Of a stretch of 33,946 nt of DNA, positions 27,189 to 33,946 are shown piece after piece; within the stretch, counting starts at the first letter, position 1; each line of letters starts with the position of its first letter. Source of the stretch: Terriglobales bacterium. Lineage in GTDB: Bacteria > Acidobacteriota > Terriglobia > Terriglobales > Acidobacteriaceae. Where the stretch lies: assembly GCA_035454605.1 (NCBI GenBank), contig DATIGQ010000100.1:1-33946 (forward strand), in the 5' to 3' direction. The notes under the pieces were generated by a model. That model did no database searches and was not told where the DNA came from. It saw nothing but the letters and a program-made list of their open reading frames with translations. The position numbers and the translations under genes were made by a program.

Positions 27189-27857
27189 ATGAGCCTGAAA
27201 TCCGAGATCGAAGCCATCATTTACGCCGCCGAGGAACCGGTGACGCTTGACCAGTTGGTCGCCGTGCTCAAGGACCGCCCCACCGCGGACGGCGCGCCCC
27301 CGGAGGCCGCCGCCCTCAAGGCAGAGATTCGCCGCGTCGTCAGCGAACTCACGGCCGAGTACGCTGCCGCCGACCGTGGCATGGAGATCCGCCAGGTCGC
27401 GGGCGGCTACAGGATGTCCACCCGGCCCGAGCACCATGACGTGGTGCGCGCCTTCGTCAAGAACCTGAAGCCGCCGGTGCGGCTCTCCCTGCCCGCGCTC
27501 GAGACCCTCTCCGTCATCGCTTACAAACAGCCGGTCACCGTCCCGGAGATCAACGAGATCCGCGGCGTCGATTCTTCCGCCGTCATCGCCACCCTGCTCG
27601 ATCGCAAGCTCATCACCACCGCCGGACGCAAGGCGGTGGTCGGCCGGCCCATCCTCTACAAGACCACCAAGGAATTCCTGTTGCGCTTCGGCCTCGAGGA
27701 CGTGGGCGAGCTGCCCAGCCTCAAGGAGTTCGAGGAGGTCACCGGCCAGACCGTGCAAGCGGATCTGTTCGGCGCTCCCTCCGCCGTGCCCGACGCCACC
27801 GGCGTCCCGGATGCCGAGGAAGCACCGGCCGAAAGCACGCCCGCTCCGGAGTCATAG
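27189..27857 (+). CDS. scpB: Segregation and condensation protein B
   Basis: Partner of ScpA, a dimer of winged-helix domains that regulates the SMC ATPase cycle. The 222 aa include the first winged helix (LKSEIEAIIYAAEEPVTLDQ), GYRMSTRPEHHDVVRAF, and the hallmark SLPALETLSVIAYKQPVTVP and INEIRGVDSSAVIATLLDRK region. It closes with the usual LLRFGLEDVGELPSLKEFEE. The C-terminal tail of about 30 residues is Ala/Pro/Glu-rich. The intervening 47 bases after scpA contain a small hairpin (GTCCC-GTA-GGGAC). Confidence 0.95.
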   Translation: MSLKSEIEAIIYAAEEPVTLDQLVAVLKDRPTADGAPPEAAALKAEIRRVVSELTAEYAAADRGMEIRQVAGGYRMSTRPEHHDVVRAFVKNLKPPVRLSLPALETLSVIAYKQPVTVPEINEIRGVDSSAVIATLLDRKLITTAGRKAVVGRPILYKTTKEFLLRFGLEDVGELPSLKEFEEVTGQTVQADLFGAPSAVPDATGVPDAEEAPAESTPAPES

Positions 27858-27858
27858 C

Positions 27859-27888
27859 GCCGCGTGTTCTCCGCGTCTCTGTGGTAAA
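27859..27888. repeat. Short intergenic repeat of the TCTCCGCGTCTCTGTGGT type
   Basis: This stretch resembles a dispersed repeat seen between genes in many bacterial genomes, whose minus-strand translation reads TTETRRTR. A diverged relative occurs at 29832-29866 (CTCCTGCGGTCTGTGCGGTG). Confidence 0.5.
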
Positions 27889-27898
27889 ACCAACCTTG

Positions 27899-28693
27899 AT
27901 GCCCGTCATCCGCCTGCAGAAGATCATCGCCGCCGCCGGCGTAACCTCACGCCGCAAGGCGGAGGAACTGATCACGCAAGGCCGCGTGCAGGTGAACGGG
28001 AAGGTCGTGACCGAACTCGGCGCCAAGGCCGACCCGGAGCATGACCACGTCCGGGTGGATGGCAAGCTGTTGCGCGCCGCCGAGCGCCACGTCTATCTGT
28101 TGCTGAACAAGCCGCGCGGCTACGTCACCACGGCCCGTGACCCCGAGGGCCGTCCCACGGTGCTCGACCTGGTCCGCGGCGCCGGCGCGCGCGTCTTCCC
28201 GGTCGGACGGCTCGACTATGCCAGCGAAGGCCTGCTGCTCCTCACCAACGACGGTGAACTCGCCAACTTGCTGACCCGCGCCGCGTCCCATGTTCCTAAA
28301 ACGTATCTGGTCAAGGTCGGCAAAAAGCCGGGCGAGGAAGCTGTCGCTCGCCTGCGTTCCGGCATACGCATCGGCGGCGCGCACGACCCGGTGCGCTCCG
28401 GCCGCAAGCTGCCTGCGGCCACCACGGCTCCGGCCCGCGTCAAGCTGCTGCATGACGCGCCCAATCCCTGGTACGAGGTCACGCTCATCGAAGGACGCAA
28501 CCGGCAGATCCGCCGCATGTTCGAAGCCATCGGCCATCACGTGGAGAAGATCCGGCGTGTGAAGTACGGCCCGCTGGAGCTGGACGTCCCGCCGGGCGCG
28601 TCGCGTGCCCTTACGCCCGCCGAGGTCGCCGGCCTGCGCGCCGCCGCCTCCGGCAGGTTTCGCGCTCCCCGCGCTCGTGATAAAAAAGACTGA
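27899..28693 (+). CDS. rluB: 23S/16S rRNA pseudouridine synthase of the RsuA/RluB family
   Basis: Converts a specific uridine in rRNA to pseudouridine. The 264-aa protein has an N-terminal S4 RNA-binding domain (RLQKIIAAAGVTSRRKAEEL, ITQGRVQVNGKVV) and a catalytic domain with the family signature VGRLDYASEGLLLLTNDGEL, catalytic Asp106. It also has LIEGRNRQIRRMFEAIGHHV. RluB is favoured by the scpA-scpB-rluB order common in bacteria; RsuA or RluF types cannot be fully excluded. The start is ATG 27899 rather than GTG 27881, because the latter falls in the repeat. hisC starts 4 bases after its stop. Confidence 0.92.
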   Translation: MPVIRLQKIIAAAGVTSRRKAEELITQGRVQVNGKVVTELGAKADPEHDHVRVDGKLLRAAERHVYLLLNKPRGYVTTARDPEGRPTVLDLVRGAGARVFPVGRLDYASEGLLLLTNDGELANLLTRAASHVPKTYLVKVGKKPGEEAVARLRSGIRIGGAHDPVRSGRKLPAATTAPARVKLLHDAPNPWYEVTLIEGRNRQIRRMFEAIGHHVEKIRRVKYGPLELDVPPGASRALTPAEVAGLRAAASGRFRAPRARDKKD

Positions 28694-28697
28694 GCCC

Positions 28698-29825
28698 ATG
28701 GCCTCGATCGAAGACTTTATCCCGGAGCACATCCGCGCCCTGGCGCAATACATTCCCGGCAAGCCCATCCGGCAGGCGGAACGCGAAAGCGGCGTCGCTT
28801 GTATCAAGATGTCGTCGAACGAGAATCCTCTGGGCCCGTCGCCCCGCGCGATGGAGGCCATGCGGCGCGCCGTGGCGGAAACGAACTATTACCCGGACAA
28901 CGACGCCTCCGACCTCCGCCTCCGCCTGGCCGAGCGCCACGGCCTGGGCGCCGAGCACGTCATCGTCGCCGACGGTTCCACGGTGCTCCTCGACCTGCTG
29001 GCGCGCATGCTGCTCGCGCCCGGCTGCAACGCCGTCACCAGCCAGCGCTCGTTCATCGTCTATCCCATCGCGGTGCGCGCCGCAGGCGGCACGCTGGTGG
29101 AAGTCACCATGCGCGACGATGCCTTCGACCTCGACGCCGTCGCTCGCTCCATCACTCGCGACACCCGCCTGGTCTTCCTTGCCAATCCCAACAATCCGAC
29201 CGGCACATTGTTCGACGCCGCCGCTACTGACGCCTTTCTCGACCGCGTGCCGGACCACGTCCTGGTGGTCCTTGACGAGGCCTATTGCGACTACGCCGCA
29301 CACTATGCGCGCTCGCGCGGCATGGAGTACTCGCACTCGCTCGACTATGTTCGCCAGGGACGCAATCTGATCGTGCTGCGCACCTTCTCCAAGGCGCACG
29401 GCCTGGCGGGGGCGCGCGTCGGCTACGGCTTTGGCTCTCCCCGGCTGGTCGAATGCCTCGCCCGCCTGCGTACGGCGTTTTCGATTTCCGCCGTGGCCGA
29501 AGCCGGCGCGCTGGCCGCCCTGGATGACGAAGCTCACATCCGCCGCTCGCTGGAGATGAACGAAAGCGGCGTAGCCTGGCTCGGCCAGCAGTTCCGCGAG
29601 CTCGGCATCCGTTCCGTCCCCACGGCTGCCAACTTCATCTACTTCGACGTCGCCGAGGACGCCGCCGCACTCGCCCGCCGCCTGCAGGCGGAAGGCGTCA
29701 TTGTGCGTCCGCTCACTGCCTGGGGCGCGCCCACCGCCCTGCGCGTCACCGTTGGCACCCCGGAAATGAATCAGAGGTTCGTCGCCGCGCTCAAGAAGGT
29801 GATGGAACGCGCGCCCGTAAGGTAG
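28698..29825 (+). CDS. hisC: Histidinol-phosphate aminotransferase
   Basis: PLP enzyme of histidine synthesis converting imidazole-acetol phosphate to histidinol phosphate; the 375-aa length is normal. Conserved segments: NENPLGPSPRAMEAM, NYYPDNDASDLRLRLAERHG, LANPNNPTGT (Asn163/164), LDEAYCDY (Asp193), TFSKAHGLAGARVGYG with the Schiff-base Lys232, and LRVTVGTPEMNQRFVAALKK. Aromatic aminotransferases of the same fold cannot be fully excluded. No other his gene is present, so it is separated from the rest of the pathway. It ends 45 bases before the convergent ROK kinase gene. Confidence 0.9.
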   Translation: MASIEDFIPEHIRALAQYIPGKPIRQAERESGVACIKMSSNENPLGPSPRAMEAMRRAVAETNYYPDNDASDLRLRLAERHGLGAEHVIVADGSTVLLDLLARMLLAPGCNAVTSQRSFIVYPIAVRAAGGTLVEVTMRDDAFDLDAVARSITRDTRLVFLANPNNPTGTLFDAAATDAFLDRVPDHVLVVLDEAYCDYAAHYARSRGMEYSHSLDYVRQGRNLIVLRTFSKAHGLAGARVGYGFGSPRLVECLARLRTAFSISAVAEAGALAALDDEAHIRRSLEMNESGVAWLGQQFRELGIRSVPTAANFIYFDVAEDAAALARRLQAEGVIVRPLTAWGAPTALRVTVGTPEMNQRFVAALKKVMERAPVR

Positions 29826-29831
29826 CCGACT

Positions 29832-29866
29832 CCGCGATCTGTCTCCTGCGGTCTGTGCGGTGAAAA
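29832..29866. repeat. Diverged intergenic repeat between convergent hisC and ROK kinase
   Basis: CGCGATCTGTCTCCTGCGG and the following GTCTGTGCGGTGAAAA resemble the repeat at 27859-27888. It occupies most of the gap between the two convergent genes. Confidence 0.4.
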
Positions 29867-29870
29867 GGCT

Positions 29871-30881
29871 TTATCCTCGCGTCTGCAAATGCTCCTCGCG
29901 TTCCGCCGGAACCATCGGCAACCTTGCCGCACCGATCAATCCCGCGTCCGAGCCTAATTCCGCTCGCCGGATTTCGGTCCGCATGCGGGTTTTCCCTCCC
30001 TGGGGCGCGGTCGCCGCGTAGACGAACGAGCGCTTCATCACTTCCTCGAACAGGGCTGGGGAGAACGCTTCCCAGGCTCCGGCCACGCCTCCGCCGATCA
30101 CATACATCGGCAGGTTGAGCGCGTTCACCAGGTCGGCAATCAGCACTCCCAGCATGCGCCCCACGGTGTCGAAGATTCCCTGCGCCTGCTTGTCTCCACG
30201 CCTTGCCTGCTCGAACACCGCCTTGGACGTCCATTCGGAGGCCTTCCCCCCGGGTCGCGCGGTCTCGGCGCGGGCCTCGGCAAGCACTTCGCGCGCCATG
30301 CGCTCGACCGCGCTGGCCGAGGCGTACTGCTCGATGCAGCCGCGGTTGCCGCAGCCGCAGGGAACGCCGTCCGGCACCACCGTGATGTGGCCCAGCTCGC
30401 CGGCCATGCCGGTCATGCCGTGCCAGATGCGTCCGCCCAGCACGATTCCGCCGCCCACGCCCGTACCCAGCGTGATCATGCACATGTCGGAAGAGCCGCG
30501 CGCCGCTCCTACCCAGGCTTCTCCCAGCGCGGCGCAGTTGGCGTCGTTCTCCAGCACCACGCGTGTCTTGAGGCGCCGCTCGATCTCGTCGCGCACCGGG
30601 TAATTGTGCCAGCCGGGCAGATTGGGCGACTCGTGCAGCATGCCGGTTTCCATGTCGATGATGCCCGGCACCCCGATGCCGATCCCCGCCAGCTTCCGCC
30701 CGCCGGCGATACCCGCAGCCAGCCGCCCGATGGCGCCGCACATCTCGTCCAGCACGGAGTCGCGCCCGCGCGCTACCTCGGTTCCAGTGGTCACCTTTTC
30801 GAGGATTCGCCCGTCGTCGGCCACTGCTGCAATACGCAGGTTCGTGCCGCCCAGATCGACGCCGATGGCGAAGGAGGACAT
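29871..30881 (-). CDS. glk: ROK-family sugar kinase (glucokinase-like)
   Basis: 336-aa kinase of the ROK family, most likely phosphorylating glucose or a related sugar. The N-terminal phosphate-binding motif is IGVDLGGTNLRIAAV, and the catalytic Asp113 is in ENDANCAALGEAWVGAARGS. GTGVGGGIVLGG and the zinc site His165...CGCGNRGCIEQ (Cys175, 177, 182) follow. The protein lacks the N-terminal winged helix of ROK repressors, so it is an enzyme rather than a regulator. Substrate choice among glucose, mannose and N-acetylated sugars is not decided. It lies on the minus strand after mutM, separated by an octamer repeat hairpin. Confidence 0.9.
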   Translation of the reverse strand: MSSFAIGVDLGGTNLRIAAVADDGRILEKVTTGTEVARGRDSVLDEMCGAIGRLAAGIAGGRKLAGIGIGVPGIIDMETGMLHESPNLPGWHNYPVRDEIERRLKTRVVLENDANCAALGEAWVGAARGSSDMCMITLGTGVGGGIVLGGRIWHGMTGMAGELGHITVVPDGVPCGCGNRGCIEQYASASAVERMAREVLAEARAETARPGGKASEWTSKAVFEQARRGDKQAQGIFDTVGRMLGVLIADLVNALNLPMYVIGGGVAGAWEAFSPALFEEVMKRSFVYAATAPQGGKTRMRTEIRRAELGSDAGLIGAARLPMVPAEREEHLQTRG

Positions 30882-30920
30882 GGACGAGAGAGACTACCAC
30901 GACATTCTCGAGGGATTCGC

Positions 30921-31019
30921 GAATTGTTGAATTGGGGAATTGCCGAACTGAAACCTGCGAATGCGGCCGAATCAGGCGCAGTTCAATTCGGCACTTCGAC
31001 AATTCGCAAATTCGACAAT
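30921..31019. repeat. Facing 8-base-period arrays between mutM and the ROK kinase
   Basis: Left arm in octamers: GAATTGTT, GAATTGGG, GAATTGCC, GAACTGAA (30921-30952). Right arm: CAATTCGG, CACTTCGA, CAATTCGC, AAATTCGA and CAATC (30984-31019 or so). The right arm is the reverse complement of the left type, so the whole forms an imperfect hairpin with about 31 bases between the arms. The array touches the mutM stop codon (31019-31021). Confidence 0.75.
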
Positions 31020-31831
31020 CACTTCTGGCACTTCGGGCAATAGTGCGCGCTTCTTCCCGCCAGTACCACCCGCTTGATCGGCGCTTCGCATACCGAACAA
31101 GGCTCGCCTTCCCGCCCGTAGACGCGGTGCTCGAACTGGAACGAGCCCGGGTCTCCCTCCGAGTCCACGTAATCGGAGATGGAAGAACCCCCGGCGGCGA
31201 TCGCCTGGTTCAACACCTGCTGCAACGCGTCATACAGGCGGCGCAGGTCGTCGCGCGTCAGCCGCGTCGCCTTTCGCCGCGGACGCAGCCCGGCGCGGAA
31301 CAGCGACTCGTCGGCGTAGATGTTGCCCACGCCCCGCAGCAGCTTCTGATTGAGGAGCGCGTTCTTGATCGGCGTCCGTCTTCCGCGGAAGAGGCCCGTG
31401 AACAGCTCGAAGCCGATGTCCAGCGGCTCCGCGCCGGTGCCCTCAAAGCGCTCCGCTACGGCCAGCCGCCCGAACCGCCGCGGGTCCACGAAGCGCAGTT
31501 CCCGTCCCGAAGCCAGCCGCACGATGGCGTGCGTGTGCCGCTCCACTTCGGCATCTGCCGGCACTACCAGCAGCTTTCCCGTCATGCCCAGATGAACAAT
31601 GAACTGACTCTGCGCGGAACGTTTGCGCAGCCGGCTCAGATCGAACACGATGTGCTTCCCTACCCGCCGCACGCCCGCGATGCGCGCCTGGTTCAGCGCC
31701 GCCGCAATCTGCTTCGCCGGCGATCTCAGCGGCTCTGGCTTTTCGCCGATCCAGACCGATTCGATGGCGTCGCCGGTCACGCGCTTCGCCAGTCCGCGCG
31801 CAATCGTCTCGACCTCGGGAAGCTCAGGCAC
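31019..31831 (-). CDS. mutM: Formamidopyrimidine-DNA glycosylase
   Basis: Removes 8-oxoguanine and formamidopyrimidines from DNA and cuts the strand by beta/delta elimination. The 270-aa protein begins MPELPEVETIARGL, with the catalytic N-terminal Pro (Pro2) and the adjacent Glu3. It also has LGMTGKLLVV with the conserved Lys, VGNIYADESLFRAGLRP and the C-terminal zinc finger Cys245-Cys248...Cys265-Cys268 with GRSAHYCPKCQ. It starts at GTG 31831 with GAGG 5 bases upstream. It is divergent from purA. Confidence 0.96.
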   Translation of the reverse strand: MPELPEVETIARGLAKRVTGDAIESVWIGEKPEPLRSPAKQIAAALNQARIAGVRRVGKHIVFDLSRLRKRSAQSQFIVHLGMTGKLLVVPADAEVERHTHAIVRLASGRELRFVDPRRFGRLAVAERFEGTGAEPLDIGFELFTGLFRGRRTPIKNALLNQKLLRGVGNIYADESLFRAGLRPRRKATRLTRDDLRRLYDALQQVLNQAIAAGGSSISDYVDSEGDPGSFQFEHRVYGREGEPCSVCEAPIKRVVLAGRSAHYCPKCQK

Positions 31832-31884
31832 TTCGTCCTCTCCGGTAGGCCATCGATTCTCTCACGCGCACGGTCACGATTCGC

Positions 31885-31914
31885 TTGGTCGTCGTGCGTT
31901 CCATGGTTTATCAT
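31885..31914 (+). promoter_or_regulatory. Putative purA promoter
   Basis: TTGGTC (31885-31890), 18-base spacer, TATCAT (31909-31914). The -10 matches in five of six positions; the -35 matches in three. It implies a leader of about 95 bases before purA, in which no clear riboswitch fold was recognised. Confidence 0.4.
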
Positions 31915-32014
31915 TCCTCGGCACACGGCTGTTCCCGTCTTTCCCCTGCATCTCATAGATTCCAGCTAGGCCCGACGGGCAAGATGTGTGCGAATTCCGA
32001 GTGGCAACTCTCGT

Positions 32015-33355
32015 ATGAGCAGAGGAAGAACCGCCGTCATCGTCGGCGCCCAGTGGGGCGACGAAGGCAAAGGCAAGATCGTCGACGTGCTCTCCGAGCG
32101 CTTCGACGTGGTCGCCCGCTATGCCGGCGGCCACAACGCCGGACACACCGTCCTGATCGGCGGCAAAAAGTTCATTCTGCAGCTCGTTCCCTGCGGCGTG
32201 CTCCGGACAGGCTGCAAGAGCGTCATCGGCAATGGCGTGGTGCTCGACCCCGTCGCCTTCTTGCGTGAGGTCGCCGCGCTGCGCGAAGCCGGAGTCAAGG
32301 TGGACGGCAACCTGTTCGTCTCCAGCCGTGCCCACGTCATCCTGCCCTACCACCGCATGCTGGAGTTGGCTTCCGAGAACGCGCCCGGGCGCGTCAAGAT
32401 CGGCACCACCTCGCGCGGCATCGGGCCGTCGTATGAGGACAAGGCCGGCCGCCGCGGCTTGCGCGTCGCCGACCTGCTCGACTCGGCTCTGCTCAAGACT
32501 CACATCGAGAACGCATGCCGGGAAAAGAACATGATCGCGCATGCGCTCTTCAACTCCGAGCCGCTGGATCCCGACAAGATGTACGCCGAGTACGCCGCAG
32601 CCGCGGGTGAGATCGCGCCCTTCGTCGCCGATACCACCATGCTGCTGAACGCCGCCATTCGCGACGGCAAGTCGGTGCTGTTCGAGGGCGCCCAGGGAAC
32701 CATGCTGGATATCGACCACGGCACCTATCCGTTCGTCACCTCCTCGAGCGCCACTTCGGGCGGCGCGGTGATCGGCACCGGCGTCGCGCCCACCGCCATC
32801 TCCATGGTCCTCGGCGTGACCAAGGCGTACTGCACGCGCGTCGGAGGCGGTCCCTTTCCCACCGAACTGGAAGGCGACGCGGGCGACCGCCTGCGCAACC
32901 GCGGCAACGAATACGGCGCCGTCACCGGACGGCCGCGCCGCTGCGGCTGGGTCGACTTGCCGCTGCTGCGCTACGCCGTCATGATCAACGGCATCGAGTC
33001 GCTCGTGGTCACCAAGCTCGACGTGCTCGACGACCTGGCGGAAATCCCCGTCTGCGTCGGCTACAAGATCAACGGCAAGAAGATGGCGGAAGTGCCGTCG
33101 CAGGCCGCTGGCTTCGAGAAGGTCGAGTGCGTGTACAAGACGTTGCCCGGCTGGCAGAAGCCTACCTCCGGCGCGCGTACCCTGGAGAAGCTCCCCGCCC
33201 AGGCTCGCGCCTATCTGGAATTCCTGGAAAAGGAAACCGGCGCGCGCATCGGCATGGTCTCTACCGGCCCCGAGCGGGACCGGACCATCTTCGCAGAAGG
33301 TTTCGTGGAAACCCTGGGTACTACAACCGCGCCCAAAACGGCGCGCGGCGCATAG
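32015..33355 (+). CDS. purA: Adenylosuccinate synthetase
   Basis: Joins IMP and aspartate using GTP in the first committed step to AMP. The 446-aa protein has the P-loop-like GAQWGDEGKGK (Asp16, Lys19) at the N-terminus and GGHNAGHTV with catalytic-type His44. It also has IGTTSRGIGPSYEDKAGRRG, LFEGAQGTMLDIDHGTYPFV, CTRVGGGPFPTEL and GRPRRCGWVDLPLLRYAV. ATG 32015 is the start that fits the family; the open frame extends upstream nine codons. No good ribosome-binding site is visible. An ABM monooxygenase gene follows after 8 bases. Confidence 0.97.
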   Translation: MSRGRTAVIVGAQWGDEGKGKIVDVLSERFDVVARYAGGHNAGHTVLIGGKKFILQLVPCGVLRTGCKSVIGNGVVLDPVAFLREVAALREAGVKVDGNLFVSSRAHVILPYHRMLELASENAPGRVKIGTTSRGIGPSYEDKAGRRGLRVADLLDSALLKTHIENACREKNMIAHALFNSEPLDPDKMYAEYAAAAGEIAPFVADTTMLLNAAIRDGKSVLFEGAQGTMLDIDHGTYPFVTSSSATSGGAVIGTGVAPTAISMVLGVTKAYCTRVGGGPFPTELEGDAGDRLRNRGNEYGAVTGRPRRCGWVDLPLLRYAVMINGIESLVVTKLDVLDDLAEIPVCVGYKINGKKMAEVPSQAAGFEKVECVYKTLPGWQKPTSGARTLEKLPAQARAYLEFLEKETGARIGMVSTGPERDRTIFAEGFVETLGTTTAPKTARGA

Positions 33356-33363
33356 AGCACAGC

Positions 33364-33648
33364 ATGGTCATCCTGGTCGTCGGCTGGACCGCCAAGCCCG
33401 GCAAGGAAGATGAGGTCGCGCGCCTCTTCCGCACCTTGCAGGAAGAATCACGCAAGGAGCCCGGCTGCCTGCTCTACGTCGCGCAGCGTCACCGCGACGA
33501 CCCCGCCCGCTTCCTGGTCTACGAACAATACAAGGACGACGCCGCGCTCGAAGCGCATCGCGCCACGCCGCACTTTCTGGAGATCGCCCGCGGCGAGCTG
33601 CCCAGGGTCGCCGACCGCACCGACGCCAACCTCTACAGGCCGCTCTAG
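33364..33648 (+). CDS. Antibiotic biosynthesis monooxygenase (ABM) domain protein
   Basis: 94-aa protein of the ABM/quinol monooxygenase fold. It reads VGWTAKPGKEDEVARLFRTL, then EPGCLLYVAQRHRDDPARFL and VYEQYKDDAALEAHRATPHF, the usual dimeric ferredoxin-like pattern including the EQYKD..A...H..T.HF stretch. Relatives such as YgiN act on quinones or aldehydes, others have unknown substrates. It starts 8 bases after purA and is likely co-transcribed with it. It is convergent with the tautomerase gene, with the PERSRR-type repeat in between. Confidence 0.88.
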   Translation: MVILVVGWTAKPGKEDEVARLFRTLQEESRKEPGCLLYVAQRHRDDPARFLVYEQYKDDAALEAHRATPHFLEIARGELPRVADRTDANLYRPL

Positions 33649-33677
33649 GCGCGCCTTGTGCGCCCTGCGTGTCCGAA

Positions 33678-33702
33678 GCCTGCCCTGAGCGTAGCCGAAG
33701 GG
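33678..33702. repeat. Dispersed CCTGAGCGTAGCCGAAGGG-type repeat
   Basis: GCCTGCCCTGAGCG and the following TAGCCGAAGGG form the well-known repeat that translates as ACPERSRRV in the plus strand and is scattered through many bacterial genomes. Its ends (CCCT/AGGG-like) can pair as an imperfect palindrome. It sits between convergent genes. Confidence 0.7.
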
Positions 33703-33723
33703 TGGTGAGCTTTGATGCTGGAT

Positions 33724-33912
33724 CTACTTGCGGTCTGCGATCAGGACACCGCCGCGCGCAAAATCTTCCTTCTCCACTTCGACGATGGCGACCGAAACGG
33801 CTTCGCGCGTCGCTCCGGCCTCTTCCACCAGCGCGTCGGTCACCCGCTTCACCAGCTTGCGCTTCTGTTCCAGCGTGCGGCCCTTCAGGAACGTGATCTC
33901 AACGTGCGGCAT
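33724..33912 (-). CDS. 4-oxalocrotonate tautomerase family protein
   Basis: 62-aa tautomerase-superfamily protein. The mature N-terminus would be Pro (MPHVEITFLKGRTLEQKRKL), the residue that serves as catalytic base in this family. The length and the VTDALVEEAGATREAVSVAI helix-strand pattern fit 4-oxalocrotonate tautomerase. The conserved arginine of the family could be Arg12 (in KGRTLEQ); the C-terminus ends ARGGVLIADRK. The physiological substrate is unknown, and no aromatic-degradation genes are nearby. Confidence 0.9.
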   Translation of the reverse strand: MPHVEITFLKGRTLEQKRKLVKRVTDALVEEAGATREAVSVAIVEVEKEDFARGGVLIADRK

Positions 33913-33946
33913 CGTCTTCTCTCTTGCCTCTTCCGTGTGAACGCGT

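Noticed and set aside
31915-32014. Riboswitch in the purA leader
   Set aside because: Only one short complementary pair (CCCGTC/GACGGG, 33 bases apart) was found and no known aptamer motif.

Overview
This is a GC-rich bacterial chromosomal window carrying ordinary single-copy genes: rnc, lepB, trpS, scpA, scpB, rluB, hisC, mutM, purA, malQ, kdsC and one tRNA-Ala. The gene order (site-2 protease, trpS, scpA, scpB, rluB), the KDO and AsmA envelope genes (a Gram-negative outer membrane), and the ECF sigma, zinc-finger anti-sigma and secreted TPR gene set suggest a soil acidobacterium of the Koribacter/Terriglobia type. That assignment is inference; there is no rRNA here to settle it. No phage, insertion sequence, CRISPR array or defence island was found.

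Layout. 1-2.3 kb: the 3' end of a DUF2199 gene, a 61-aa ORF translationally coupled to a 3-hydroxyacyl-CoA dehydrogenase, and a hemerythrin gene. 2.3-7.0 kb, minus strand: malQ, a ppiD-like periplasmic foldase, kdsC and a double zinc-ribbon protein. 7.1-12.6 kb: a cytochrome P450 and a full-length Lhr-type helicase. 12.8-14.15 kb: a secreted NTF2-like protein, a bidirectional terminator and a PilZ membrane protein. 14.35-18.66 kb: tRNA-Ala(GGC) diverging from an ECF sigma / anti-sigma pair, followed by two exported TPR proteins. 18.7-23.6 kb: rnc, two tandem lepB genes and an AsmA-like gene, mostly overlapping by 1-4 bases. 23.6-29.8 kb: a hexapeptide acyltransferase, an M50 protease, trpS, scpA, scpB, rluB and hisC. 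29.9-33.9 kb: a ROK kinase and mutM (minus), purA and an ABM monooxygenase (plus), and a small tautomerase (minus).

How the genes fit together. Much of the window concerns the cell envelope: foldase, two signal peptidases, AsmA, KdsC, site-2 protease and an ECF sigma/anti-sigma module. The sigma gene has an RpoE/AlgU-like promoter in front of it, which implies autoregulation. The rest is housekeeping: chromosome segregation, ribosome modification, DNA repair, purine and histidine synthesis, and glycogen/maltodextrin use.

Two genome-level patterns stand out. First, degenerate tandem arrays with a strict 7- or 8-base period fill several intergenic gaps and run up to or through the flanking stop codons; one 8-base array lies in frame inside lhr. 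Second, at least five genes without a Shine-Dalgarno sequence have a TAnAAT box 6-9 bases before the start codon, which suggests leaderless transcripts.
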